From Verrucomicrobiota bacterium (GTDB taxonomy: Bacteria > Verrucomicrobiota > Verrucomicrobiia > Verrucomicrobiales > Verrucomicrobiaceae): a stretch of DNA of 64,000 nt. A program made the translations under genes and the position numbers. Location of the stretch: assembly GCA_025360015.1 (NCBI GenBank), contig JANYCZ010000045.1:62001-126000 (forward strand). Reading direction: 5' to 3'. How positions within the stretch are numbered: the stretch's first letter is position 1; every line of letters begins with the position of its first letter. Below, in pieces: positions 34,235 through 42,668 of this stretch. The notes under the pieces were generated by a model that made no database searches, was not told the DNA's origin, and saw only the letters and a list, made by a program, of their open reading frames with translations.

Positions 34235-35365
34235 CTACACCACCGGCCCCGCCACGTCCTTCCACTTCGCGTGCCATTCATTGAAGACAATAGGTGAAAT
34301 CTCGCTGGGCTTGATCTCGCTGCGGCCGCCCCAGAACACGTTTGTGTATTCCAGCGGAATGCCCACGTCGGCCAGGTGCTTGTCGATGGCGGCCTTGTGA
34401 GTGAGCACCATGTCTTTGTCGGTGCCGTGGATGACGCCCATGATGTTCACATTGGCAAAACGCTCGCCGCCTTCACGCCAATAGGCGTGGGTCATGATGG
34501 TGTGGCGGCCCACCTCGCCACCGGCGCGTTCTTCCATGCCCTTCGGCACCTTCCAGTGAAAGAGGGCATTGAAGCGCGTGACGCGCACGCCGGTGGCACT
34601 CGGTTTCACATGCTCCAAGAAGGTGGAGAAGCGGCCGATGACGCCTTTTTGATCGAGACGTTTCGCGACTTCGCAGAATTTCTCCAGCGAGACGCCAGCG
34701 GCCTTGGCGCGGCCTTCCCAGGGATTCGGGCCGATCTCCTCAAGGCTCAGATCTCCCTTGAGATGCAGCAGTACGTTCCATTCTTCCGCATCCAGTTCGG
34801 CGATGTTGGTGGTCATCATCTTCGCGGGTTCGTCGCCCTTTTCACCGGGCTCCATCGTCTTGCGGCGCACATGGCCCACGCCCAGGGCGAAGATGCCGTG
34901 CGCCTGCATGGTGTAGTAGCTCTCCGCACCGATCAGCCGCGCCAGCACATCGCAATGCTGGGTGATGCTGTAGCCCTGTGGCACCTTCAGCGTCGTCCAC
35001 AGGCGGTAGTCGCTGCCGCTGACCTCACGGTCCGTGGAGCGTAATACCACATGCCCGCTGAAAGGGTCCTGCTTGAAGAGGAATTCAAAGGCGGCCTCCA
35101 GCTTTTCCGGCGGCACCTTCCAGGCCACCAGCGCACCTTCAGCGAGCTTGTTCGCCAGCAGGGTCTGCCGCACGCGGCGGATCACCCCGGCCTTCAGCAT
35201 CGCCTGGATGCGCTCCACCACGGTCTCCAGCGGCAGGCCGGACAACTGCGCGATGTCCTGAAACGGCGTGGGCGTGAAGCCTTTGATGCGGTCCTCGCTC
35301 ACGGCGAGAATCTGCGCATTGATCGGGTCGGTATGTTCAGTGGAAAAGTTGGCGGCGTCGGACAT
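34235..35365 (-). CDS. double-domain Lrp/AsnC protein, AhbA-AhbB (siroheme decarboxylase)-like
   Basis: 376 aa made of two Lrp/AsnC-type halves. Each has a winged-helix segment followed by a ferredoxin-like domain: residues about 12-170 (FQDIAQLSGLPLETVVERIQ, MLKAGVIRRVRQTL) and about 190-370 (LSLEEIGPNPW, AKRLDQKGVIGRFSTFLEH, RFNALFHWKVP). The two halves together match siroheme decarboxylase subunits AhbA and AhbB, which make 12,18-didecarboxysiroheme for the alternative heme route. Related proteins are often annotated as Lrp regulators, so that role is the alternative. Nearby CbiX-like and CobA-HemD genes favour the tetrapyrrole reading. Confidence 0.75.
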   Translation of the reverse strand: MSDAANFSTEHTDPINAQILAVSEDRIKGFTPTPFQDIAQLSGLPLETVVERIQAMLKAGVIRRVRQTLLANKLAEGALVAWKVPPEKLEAAFEFLFKQDPFSGHVVLRSTDREVSGSDYRLWTTLKVPQGYSITQHCDVLARLIGAESYYTMQAHGIFALGVGHVRRKTMEPGEKGDEPAKMMTTNIAELDAEEWNVLLHLKGDLSLEEIGPNPWEGRAKAAGVSLEKFCEVAKRLDQKGVIGRFSTFLEHVKPSATGVRVTRFNALFHWKVPKGMEERAGGEVGRHTIMTHAYWREGGERFANVNIMGVIHGTDKDMVLTHKAAIDKHLADVGIPLEYTNVFWGGRSEIKPSEISPIVFNEWHAKWKDVAGPVV

Positions 35366-35466
35366 GGAGGGAGGTTGGGGGGAGGCATCTTTAGCTACGG
35401 CCCGGTGGAATGCGAGATTTCAAATTTGTGATTTAGCGCCCGTCAATTGGCGTATAGCATAGAGCC

Positions 35467-35844
35467 ATGGACAATCGCAAGCCCACCGCCGCCATGCGCA
35501 GGCGCCACAACCTCATCACGGCGTGGCGCGGCGTGGAGGATGGGCCGCTGCTGAGCCTGCCCACGCTGAGAGTGGGGGACCTGGCCACGCAGATCATGGC
35601 CAAGGCCGGCATGGCCAATCGCGTGAAGCTGGAGGACATCCTCTCCGCCTGGCAGGAGATCGTCGGCGTGTTTCTTTTCAAGCTCACTCGTCCGGACACC
35701 TTTGAGCGCGGCGTGCTGACCGTGCGCCTCATGCAGCCCACCGCCCACCACGCGCTGATGCAGGAGAAAGTCAAAATCCTCAAACGTCTGCAGGAGAAAA
35801 TGCCCGATGCGAAGATCAAGGACATCCGCTTCCGCCATGGCTGA
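35467..35844 (+). CDS. DUF721 / DciA-like protein
   Basis: 125 aa. The DUF721 core is seen in EDILSAWQEIVGVFLFKLTR, followed by GVLTVRLMQPTAHHALMQEK. DUF721 includes DciA, the ancestral loader of the DnaB replicative helicase in bacteria lacking DnaC. The N-terminal 35 residues are a basic extension. Divergent from the AhbA/B-like gene. The assignment to DciA function is by family only. Confidence 0.78.
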   Translation: MDNRKPTAAMRRRHNLITAWRGVEDGPLLSLPTLRVGDLATQIMAKAGMANRVKLEDILSAWQEIVGVFLFKLTRPDTFERGVLTVRLMQPTAHHALMQEKVKILKRLQEKMPDAKIKDIRFRHG

Positions 35845-35931
35845 GCGGAAAAGCTGACGAATTCTTTCCCCGCTTTGCTTTGCCGACGTAATCACCGGTC
35901 ATTCGTCCTTTCATCTCCTACGCCTTCCCCT

Positions 35932-37398
35932 TTGAACTCCCACAAACAAGCAGCGCTGATCATCGTCGGTCACGGTTCCACCACAAATCCAGACTCCAGC
36001 GCCCCGACGCATCTGCACGCCGACTCCATCCGCCGCCGTGGCCTCTTCCGTGAAGTCGCCTGCTGCTTCTGGAAAGAGGAGCCGAACATGCGCGAGGTCT
36101 ACGAAATGGTAGACAGCAAGGTCATCTACATTGTCCCTAACTTCATCAGCGAAGGCTACTTCTGCCAGCAGGTACTGCCACGTGAGCTCCAGCTCAGCGG
36201 CCCCACCACGCAGCGCGCTGGCAAAACGATCCACTATTGCGATCCCGTGGGCATCCACCCGAACATGACGCGACTCCTCATTCAGCGTGCCGATGAAGTA
36301 GCCCCCCATGTGCCACGGGAGCAGACCAGCCTCGTCATCGTCGGCCACGGCACCAGCCTGAACGAGAACTCCACCAAGGCCATTCAGGATCAGGTCGCAC
36401 TCATTCGCAGCGGCCCCTACGGCTTCGCCGAAGTCATCGACGCTTACATGGAGGAGGCCCCCTTCGTCGCTGAATGGGCCAAGCTCACCACCGCGCCGAA
36501 CGTCGTCGTCGTGCCCTTCTTCATTGCCGATGGCCTGCACAGCTTTCAGGACATCCCCGTGCTGCTCGGCATGCGCGAAGAAGTCGGTGCCGCGCTGAGC
36601 GAGGTCGGCGTCTTCCACCACAACCCGCACCAGCTTCAGGGCCGCAGCATCTATTACAGCGGCGCCATCGGCACCGAGCCGCTGATGGCGGACGTCATTC
36701 TCGATCAGGTGCACGATTTCGATGCGAAGCACGCAGTACAAGACAAAATCGAAATGCCGAATGATGAGGTGAAATCGTCCCTGGCCTATTGGTTGAACTC
36801 AGGCCTCGATGAACTCGGCGAGGTCGTCATCACCACCAACGATGATGGCTCGTATTCGCTCTGCCATGTGGCGGATCGCGGCGCCGACAATCTGCAAATC
36901 CACCGCGAGACCAACGACGCCCTGCTCATCGCCCGCAATGACGCCAGCGGCACCTTCCGCCCGCTGCACACCGCCCCAACCCTGAAGCGCGGCTGGCGGC
37001 TCGATCTCGCCAGCCTCGAAGACCTGCGCCTGGCGCTCGATTTCTTCTATCCTGCCGCCATCGGCATGGCGCGTGCGCTTGAGCAGGAAAAACTCACCTC
37101 AGTGCCCCTTCGCGATCTGCTCGGCCGCCAAACCGGCATGTACCGCTTCGTCAACACCATCACCGATGATCAGGCCCACGCGCTGATCGGCAAGACCTGC
37201 GCCAACACCAACTGCCTCCGCCGCATCCTCTGGCCTCTCACCCCCGCGCAGCCCATGGCCGGAGCCGCTGAGGCCAAAACGCGACCAAACCACGCCACCA
37301 ACGGCATCCCCCTGCTCTGCATTGAGGCCTGCACCCATGTCGTCTCTGCCGCGCGGAAAGCGGCGAGGGAGAATCATGAGGCGAAGAGCGCGGAGTGA
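35932..37398 (+). CDS. CbiX/SirB-type chelatase with C-terminal Cys-rich (Fe-S) domain
   Basis: About 488 aa from a TTG at 35932, just before the first strand AALIIVGHGST; the frame opens at 35875 and no ATG is available, so the start is uncertain. Two chelatase repeats follow, with VGHGST and VIVGHGTSLNENS supplying the metal-contacting His. The C-terminal region has CANTNCLRRILW and LLCIEACTHV, four Cys spaced as in the Deinococcus DR2241 type of CbiX, which carries a 4Fe-4S cluster. It should insert Fe or Co into a siro-type ring. CobA-HemD is 2.6 kb downstream, consistent with siroheme synthesis. Confidence 0.82.
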   Translation: MNSHKQAALIIVGHGSTTNPDSSAPTHLHADSIRRRGLFREVACCFWKEEPNMREVYEMVDSKVIYIVPNFISEGYFCQQVLPRELQLSGPTTQRAGKTIHYCDPVGIHPNMTRLLIQRADEVAPHVPREQTSLVIVGHGTSLNENSTKAIQDQVALIRSGPYGFAEVIDAYMEEAPFVAEWAKLTTAPNVVVVPFFIADGLHSFQDIPVLLGMREEVGAALSEVGVFHHNPHQLQGRSIYYSGAIGTEPLMADVILDQVHDFDAKHAVQDKIEMPNDEVKSSLAYWLNSGLDELGEVVITTNDDGSYSLCHVADRGADNLQIHRETNDALLIARNDASGTFRPLHTAPTLKRGWRLDLASLEDLRLALDFFYPAAIGMARALEQEKLTSVPLRDLLGRQTGMYRFVNTITDDQAHALIGKTCANTNCLRRILWPLTPAQPMAGAAEAKTRPNHATNGIPLLCIEACTHVVSAARKAARENHEAKSAE

Positions 37399-37400
37399 AA

Positions 37401-37460
37401 GTAGACCAGTTGCGCCGCAACTGGAGTGTCTCCTGACCAGTCGCAGCGCAACTGGTCTAC
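37401..37460. repeat. 60-bp palindromic element after the chelatase gene
   Basis: GTAGACCAGTTGCGC (37401-37415) is perfectly mirrored by GCGCAACTGGTCTAC (37446-37460). Inside, CCAGTTGCG-C-CGCAACTGG (37407-37425) is itself a perfect 9-bp palindrome. The element begins 2 bp after the stop codon and could serve as a terminator, though no T-run follows; a REP-type repeat is equally likely. Confidence 0.6.
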
Positions 37461-37570
37461 TTTGCTGTCGCCTGAATGCCGCCCCCCAGTCTCCAGCCCG
37501 CATCTCCCAGTACCCGCCCTCACCCCGCCTCCGCGATTGACAAGCGCCCCCCGTCGCACTATCCCGCCCC

Positions 37571-38806
37571 ATGCGCATCCGCTCATTCAAAGGTCTCGTC
37601 CCCACCCAGAAAAACGCCCCCGAAGTCGCCGCCGTACCGTACGACGTGGTGAACCGCGAGGAAGCCGCCGCCCTCGCCAAGGGCAAGCCTTTCAGCCTGC
37701 TGCATGTGGACCGCGCCGAAATCGACCTCGATGCGGAGATCGACCCCTATTCCGCCCCCGTTTACGCCAAGGCCCGCGAGAACTTCGACCGCCTGCAGAA
37801 AGACGGCATCCTCGTCCGCGAGGCCAAGCCCTGCATGTACCTCTACCGCCAGGTCATTGCCGGCCACAGCCAGACCGGCCTCGTCACCGTCTGCCACACC
37901 GAGGACTACGAGAAGGACATCATCAAGAAGCACGAGAAAACGCGTCAGGACAAAGAGGACGACCGCACCAATCTCGTTGATTCCCTCAATGCCAACACCG
38001 GCCCCATCTTCCTCACCTACCGCCAGCGTCCCGGCATCAGCGCTCTGATTGAGAGCTTCATGAAGACCGAGAAGCCCATCAACGACTTCACCGCCCCCGA
38101 TGGCGTGCGCCATCAGCTCTGGCGCATCTCGCTGGGCCTTTGCGTGTCCTTGACCGGCCTGTTTGAAAGCCAGGTGCCCTGCGCCTACGTGGCAGACGGC
38201 CACCACCGCGCCGCCAGCGCCTTCCGCGTGAGCAAGCTGCGCCGCGAGGCCAATCCCAACCACACTGGCGAGGAAAACTACAACTGGTTCCTCAGCGTGC
38301 TCTTCCCCGGCAACGAGCTCAAAATCCTGCCTTACAACCGCGCCGTCAAAGACCTCAACTGCAACGACCGCGAAGAGTTCCTCAAGAAGGTCGGTGAGAT
38401 CTTCACCATCAAGCCCACCGCGCTCAAGTCTCCTACCAAGGGCGGCCAGTGCTGCATGTACCTCAAGGACCAGTGGTATGAGCTGACTTGGGAGGCCGCC
38501 AAAGACGCCAGCCCCATCGACCAGCTCGACGTCAGCATCCTCCAGGACCGCCTGCTCAAGCCCCTCCTCGGCATCGACGACCCGCGCACCAGCAAGCGCA
38601 TCGACTTCATCGGCGGCATCCGTGGCACCGCAGAACTCGAAAAACTCGTGAACAGCCGCGACTTCAGCGTCGCCTTCTCCATGTTCCCCACCACCGTCGA
38701 TCAGCTCATGGCCATCTCTGATGTCGGTCAGATCATGCCCCCCAAGAGCACCTGGTTCGAGCCCAAGCTGCGCAGCGGCCTCTTCGTCCACACGCTGGAG
38801 GGCTGA
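37571..38806 (+). CDS. DUF1015 family protein
   Basis: 411 aa. It starts MRIRSFKGLVPTQ and carries the family blocks VAAVPYDVVNREEAA, FSLLHVDRAEIDL, YADGHHRAASA-like CAYVADGHHRAASAF and the C-terminal VDQLMAISDVGQIMPPKSTW. DUF1015 proteins are conserved, cytoplasmic and linked in some genomes to serine or amino-acid metabolism (SerC/HTH neighbourhoods); function is not established. Here the gene is flanked by palindromes on both sides and looks monocistronic. Confidence 0.9.
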   Translation: MRIRSFKGLVPTQKNAPEVAAVPYDVVNREEAAALAKGKPFSLLHVDRAEIDLDAEIDPYSAPVYAKARENFDRLQKDGILVREAKPCMYLYRQVIAGHSQTGLVTVCHTEDYEKDIIKKHEKTRQDKEDDRTNLVDSLNANTGPIFLTYRQRPGISALIESFMKTEKPINDFTAPDGVRHQLWRISLGLCVSLTGLFESQVPCAYVADGHHRAASAFRVSKLRREANPNHTGEENYNWFLSVLFPGNELKILPYNRAVKDLNCNDREEFLKKVGEIFTIKPTALKSPTKGGQCCMYLKDQWYELTWEAAKDASPIDQLDVSILQDRLLKPLLGIDDPRTSKRIDFIGGIRGTAELEKLVNSRDFSVAFSMFPTTVDQLMAISDVGQIMPPKSTWFEPKLRSGLFVHTLEG

Positions 38807-38820
38807 GCCAAAGCAGTTAA

Positions 38821-38881
38821 GAACTTTAGTTCATTCTGGACAGCGGGCGTTCGTCCCAGAATCCAGAACGAGCTAAAGCTC
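38821..38881. repeat. long imperfect hairpin between convergent genes
   Basis: GAACTTTAGTTCATTCTGGA (38821-38840) pairs with 38862-38881 at about 16 of 20 positions around a 21-bp loop. It separates the DUF1015 gene from convergent tilS and may terminate both, or be a copy of a dispersed hairpin repeat. Confidence 0.5.
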
Positions 38882-38895
38882 TGGAGTACTTTACC

Positions 38896-39867
38896 CTACT
38901 CCACCCACATCCGCTTTGCCTTCCGCCGCAGATGCCTGTCTCCCGGCAGATTGATCTTCGCCGCCCCATCCGGCGCCAGCATGCTCATCGCCGCATCAAT
39001 GACATCATGCTCGATGCCCGGCAGCTCCCACGCCTCCCGTAGCCACAGCGCGAACACGCGTGACGATACAGCGGGGTGCAGGGCCAGCAGCTCCGGTGTG
39101 ATCAGCAGCGAGCGATCCTCCTTCATCTGACCCTCCGCCGTCAGAAACGCCAGCGCCTGACGCTGCAGCGCGTCATCATCCTGCTCCGCCAGCGCCCCCA
39201 GCCGCAGTACCTGCGGCACCACGTCACGGGCAAAAATATCGTTCAGCAACGGCACCGCCTCATGCCGCAACCGGTTGCGGCGGTGCTTTGGCGAGGTGTT
39301 GCTCGAGTCCTCCCGAAACTTGCAGCGCTTGGATTTGAGATACGCATCGATCTCCCCACGCCGCGCCTGCAGCAGCGGGCGCACCAGATGCAAGCCCGAA
39401 TCCAGCCGCTGCACCGCATGCATGCCCGCCAGCCCCGCCAGACCGCTGCCACGGCAAAGATTCGCCAAAATCGTTTCCGCCTGATCTTCCGCATGGTGCG
39501 CCAGCAGGACGACCCAGACGTCGTACTTCTCCGCCATGCGCAGCAGAAACGCATGCCGCGCATCACGCGCCGCCGTCTCGGTCGAGGTGCGGCTTTTTTC
39601 CGCCAGCGCCGCCACATCCTCCGTCTCGATCTCGCATTTCAGCGCGTGCTTCTTCGCCAGACGCCGCACGAATGCCGCGTCATCAATCGATTCCTTGCCG
39701 CGCAACTCGTGGTTCAAATGGCAGAGAATGAGCTGGGTGAACCCCGCGTCCCGCAGCAGGTGCAGCAGCGCCACCGAGTCCCGCCCACCCGAGATCGCCA
39801 GCAGCACAGGGTCGGTAGGATCACAGACGGCAGGCAGATTCAGTAGGATGGCGGGCACAGCAGGCAT
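38896..39867 (-). CDS. tilS: tRNA(Ile)-lysidine synthetase
   Basis: 323 aa. The PP-loop motif LLAISGGRDSVALLHLL is near the N-terminus, followed by LCHLNHELRG, DVAALAEKSRTSTETAARDA, LLAHHAEDQAETILANLCRG and RHRRNRLRHEAVPLL. TilS converts C34 of the tRNA-Ile(CAU) to lysidine, an essential step. The C-terminal TilS domain is short (323 aa total compared with 432 in E. coli), as in many minimal TilS proteins. Confidence 0.92.
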   Translation of the reverse strand: MPAVPAILLNLPAVCDPTDPVLLAISGGRDSVALLHLLRDAGFTQLILCHLNHELRGKESIDDAAFVRRLAKKHALKCEIETEDVAALAEKSRTSTETAARDARHAFLLRMAEKYDVWVVLLAHHAEDQAETILANLCRGSGLAGLAGMHAVQRLDSGLHLVRPLLQARRGEIDAYLKSKRCKFREDSSNTSPKHRRNRLRHEAVPLLNDIFARDVVPQVLRLGALAEQDDDALQRQALAFLTAEGQMKEDRSLLITPELLALHPAVSSRVFALWLREAWELPGIEHDVIDAAMSMLAPDGAAKINLPGDRHLRRKAKRMWVE

Positions 39868-39968
39868 CCGTGACGATGTAGCCGCGCCAATCGTTCAGTA
39901 AAAGGGAAACCGTCATCCATCCTTGCAGTAGGCCACGGTTTCGACACCTTGTACGCCCCCTTCCCACC

Positions 39969-41495
39969 ATGGCCACCCCAAAAATCACCCCAGGCATCTG
40001 TTACCTCGTCGGCGCCGGCCCCGGCGATCCCGGACTCCTCACGCTCAAGGGCAAGGAATGCATCGAGGCCGCTGACGTGCTGGTGTACGACTACCTCTGC
40101 AATCCCGAGCACCTGCGCTACGCCAAGGATGGTGCTGCAAGCATCTACGTCGGCAAGAAGGCGGGCGACCACACGCTGTCGCAGGAGGAAATCAACAAGC
40201 TCATCGTCAAGCTCACCACAGAGGGCAAGATTGTTACCCGTCTCAAGGGCGGCGATCCCGTGCTCTTTGGCCGTGGGGCCGAAGAAGCCGCCGAGCTCTA
40301 CGATGCCGGCGTGAAATTCGAAATCGTCCCCGGCGTCACCTCAGCAATCGCGGGTCCGGCTTACGCAGGCATCCCGGTCACGCATCGCTCGCACGCCTCC
40401 CAGCTCACCATCTTCACCGGCCACGAAGATCCCACCAAGCCGGACACCTCGCTCGACTACGCCAAGCTCGCGCAGGCAGACGGCACAAAGGTCTTCCTCA
40501 TGGGCGTGGAGCGCATCGAAGAGATCACCCGCGAATTCCTCAAGCACGGTGCCAAACCGGAAACCCCCGTCGCCCTCGTGCGCTGGGCCACGCACAGCCA
40601 CCAGCAGACCCTCGTCGGCACATTGAGCGATATCGCAGCCAAGGTGAAGGCCGCAGGCTTCAAAGCCCCCGCCGTTGCCATCATTGGCGACGTAGTCACC
40701 GAGCGCCCGAAGCTGAACTGGTTTGAAGACCGCCCGCTGTTTGGCAAAAAAATCGTCGTCACCCGCACCCGCGCCCAGGCCAGCGTGCTGAGCAAGCAGC
40801 TCTCCGTGCTCGGGGCCAACGTCATCGAACTGCCTACCATTCGCATCGTGCCCGTGGAGGATCAGCTCTCCTTTGGCGAACTCGTGCAGGACTGCCACAC
40901 CTACGACTGGATCATCTTCACCAGCCCAAACGGCGTGGATGCCTTCTTCACCATGTTCGACAAGCTCTACAATGACGCCCGCAGCATCGGCGGTGTGCGC
41001 ATCGCCTGCATCGGCCCCGGTACCGCAGAAAAGGTGAAGGCGCGCCACCTCGCCGTCGATCTCATGCCCGACAAAAAGCACTACGTTGCCGAAGGCCTCG
41101 TCAAAGCCTTCAAAGACCATCAGGACATGGATAACGTCAAGGTGCTCTGGGTCCGCGCCCAAGAGACACGTGAAGTCATCGCCAACGAACTCAGCGGCAT
41201 GGGTGCCATTGTCGATGAATGCGAGGCCTACCGCACCATCGCCGAAACCGAGGACAACCTCGAAACCCTCGCCCGCCTGAAAGACGAAGGAGCCGACATG
41301 ATCACCTTCACCAGCGCCTCCACCGTCGAGCACTTCTTCAATCTCAAACTCGCCCTGCCCCCCGGGATCAAGATCGCCAGCATCGGCCCCGTCACCAGCG
41401 CCGCCATCAAAGCCCGCGGCCTCAAAGTCGATGTCGAAGCCAGGGAGAACAGCATTCCTGGGCTGGCGGCGGCGGTGGAGAAGTTTTGGAAATAA
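39969..41495 (+). CDS. cobA-hemD: uroporphyrinogen-III C-methyltransferase / uroporphyrinogen-III synthase fusion
   Basis: 508 aa. Residues 1 to about 250 are a SUMT (CobA) domain: YLVGAGPGDPGLLTLKG, VTRLKGGDPVLFGRGAEE, VPGVTSAIAGPAYAGIPVTH. Residues about 258-505 are HemD: VVTRTRAQASVLSKQLS, WIIFTSPNGVDAFF, IACIGPGTAEKVK, ITFTSASTVEHFF, IASIGPVTSAAIKARGL. The protein closes hydroxymethylbilane to uroporphyrinogen III and methylates it to precorrin-2. The fusion is common in anaerobes and several phyla. With the CbiX-like chelatase it could supply siroheme. Confidence 0.95.
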   Translation: MATPKITPGICYLVGAGPGDPGLLTLKGKECIEAADVLVYDYLCNPEHLRYAKDGAASIYVGKKAGDHTLSQEEINKLIVKLTTEGKIVTRLKGGDPVLFGRGAEEAAELYDAGVKFEIVPGVTSAIAGPAYAGIPVTHRSHASQLTIFTGHEDPTKPDTSLDYAKLAQADGTKVFLMGVERIEEITREFLKHGAKPETPVALVRWATHSHQQTLVGTLSDIAAKVKAAGFKAPAVAIIGDVVTERPKLNWFEDRPLFGKKIVVTRTRAQASVLSKQLSVLGANVIELPTIRIVPVEDQLSFGELVQDCHTYDWIIFTSPNGVDAFFTMFDKLYNDARSIGGVRIACIGPGTAEKVKARHLAVDLMPDKKHYVAEGLVKAFKDHQDMDNVKVLWVRAQETREVIANELSGMGAIVDECEAYRTIAETEDNLETLARLKDEGADMITFTSASTVEHFFNLKLALPPGIKIASIGPVTSAAIKARGLKVDVEARENSIPGLAAAVEKFWK

Positions 41496-41516
41496 GGGCG
41501 TTCAGAAAAAGCCCCC

Positions 41517-41990
41517 TCAGGACACTCCATCCCCCTGTCCCAGACGCCGAAGCAAAGCGCTCAACTCAGGCCCAATGTGCCGCAGTTGCTCCCGGTGCAA
41601 TGAAGCCAGCTCTTCCAGTGTGCTCTCTCCACGAGCCGTGAGCCGAATATCTACCTGCCGCCTGTCCGTCGCAGAGGCCTCGCGCATCACCAGATCCTCC
41701 AGCACCAACCGATCAATCAGACCCACAGCGCTGTGATGCTTGATCTGTAGCCGCTCAGCAAGTTCCCCCACCGTCACGTGGTCACGGCCGGGAAATCCTT
41801 TGATCGCCAGCAGCGCCTGATGCTGCTGCGGCGTGAGACCCGCCGCCCCTGCGGCATCTTCACTGAACCTCAAAAATTTCCGCAGCGCGAAACGAAACGC
41901 CGCGAGGTTTTCATACTGAGATTTGGAGATCGGTTTGCGCCTGGGCATGGAGGCGTGAGGAGCATTTTCGAGGCCATCCTGGTTTGACAT
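41517..41990 (-). CDS. MarR family transcriptional regulator
   Basis: 157 aa from ATG 41990 (MSNQDGLEN); another ATG at 41999 lies within the palindrome. Winged-helix features include GLTPQQHQALLAIKGFPG, VTVGELAERLQIKHHSAVGL, REASATDRRQVDIRLTARG and a C-terminal dimerisation helix. It probably represses its own gene and the divergent small genes from the palindrome overlapping its start. The signal sensed is unknown. Confidence 0.9.
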   Translation of the reverse strand: MSNQDGLENAPHASMPRRKPISKSQYENLAAFRFALRKFLRFSEDAAGAAGLTPQQHQALLAIKGFPGRDHVTVGELAERLQIKHHSAVGLIDRLVLEDLVMREASATDRRQVDIRLTARGESTLEELASLHREQLRHIGPELSALLRRLGQGDGVS

Positions 41991-42007
41991 ATATCGCATT
42001 ACGATAT
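41991..42007. promoter_or_regulatory. palindromic operator overlapping the MarR gene start
   Basis: ATATCG-CATTA-CGATAT is a perfect 6-5-6 inverted repeat immediately upstream of the ATG at 41990. Size and position suit a MarR dimer site for autorepression, and it also lies in the divergent upstream region of 42127. Confidence 0.6.
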
Positions 42008-42126
42008 TAAATCACCCGATGCCAGTCCAATCAAATCTGACAGCCAGTGCGGTGCCTTCATGCGAAGTCATCTCAAGGAAGTCCTTCCATAGAAAAGGCT
42101 GACCGCTCACAGCCCCTCCCCCCGTC

Positions 42127-42207
42127 ATGCTGTTCATCATCAAAACCCTGCTGATCAAGCTCTTCATCGCCGCCGGTGCGGCAGGTCTCATCTATGCCCT
42201 CTGCTGA
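42127..42207 (+). CDS. 26-residue hydrophobic micropeptide
   Basis: ATG 42127 to TGA 42205-42207 encodes one hydrophobic helix (MLFIIKTLLIKLFIAAGAAG, then LIYALC) with two lysines near the N-terminus. The following gene starts 1 bp after its stop, so the two look coupled. Such small membrane peptides are often missed; expression is unproven. It could also be just the leader of the next gene. Confidence 0.4.
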   Translation: MLFIIKTLLIKLFIAAGAAGLIYALC

Positions 42208-42208
42208 G

Positions 42209-42595
42209 ATGCCACGCTTCCACGGCTTCCGCGATCGGCTCTTCCTGACCGGCTGGCTGGCCTACGGCCTCAATCGCTGCCTCATCAAGCCGCTGGTAGG
42301 GCCGGGCTTCATGATGTTTCACTTCAATGACCTCTGGCTGATCCCCTGCGCGCTGCCTCCAGTGCTTTGGCTACACCACCGCCTGGGGCTGCGTGGGCAG
42401 GATGACCCACCCCAGCCCGGCGAGATCGCCGGACATCTCGTCTTCTGGTCCCTGCTGTTCGAATGGCTCCTCCCCAACATGACACACTCCAAAGGAGATC
42501 CGGCCGATGTGGTCGCCTACACCGCAGGAGCCCTTATCGCGGGCCTGTGGTGGAACCGTCAGCGCTGGCTCGCAAGCGCCAGCTTGAAGCCATGA
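42209..42595 (+). CDS. small integral membrane protein
   Basis: 128 aa from ATG 42209 (MPRFHGFRDRLFLTGW); an ATG at 42194 is possible but lies inside the micropeptide gene. Three or four hydrophobic segments are present, with the motif MTHSKGDPADVVAYTAGALI typical of small VanZ-like or related membrane proteins. Possibly under control of the divergent MarR protein. No assigned function. Confidence 0.7.
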   Translation: MPRFHGFRDRLFLTGWLAYGLNRCLIKPLVGPGFMMFHFNDLWLIPCALPPVLWLHHRLGLRGQDDPPQPGEIAGHLVFWSLLFEWLLPNMTHSKGDPADVVAYTAGALIAGLWWNRQRWLASASLKP

Positions 42596-42668
42596 CGCAC
42601 CGCAGAGAGCACCAGATTTTATCAACTACGGAAAGCTCATAAGCCTCCGGCTTCCGTGTATTCAACGG

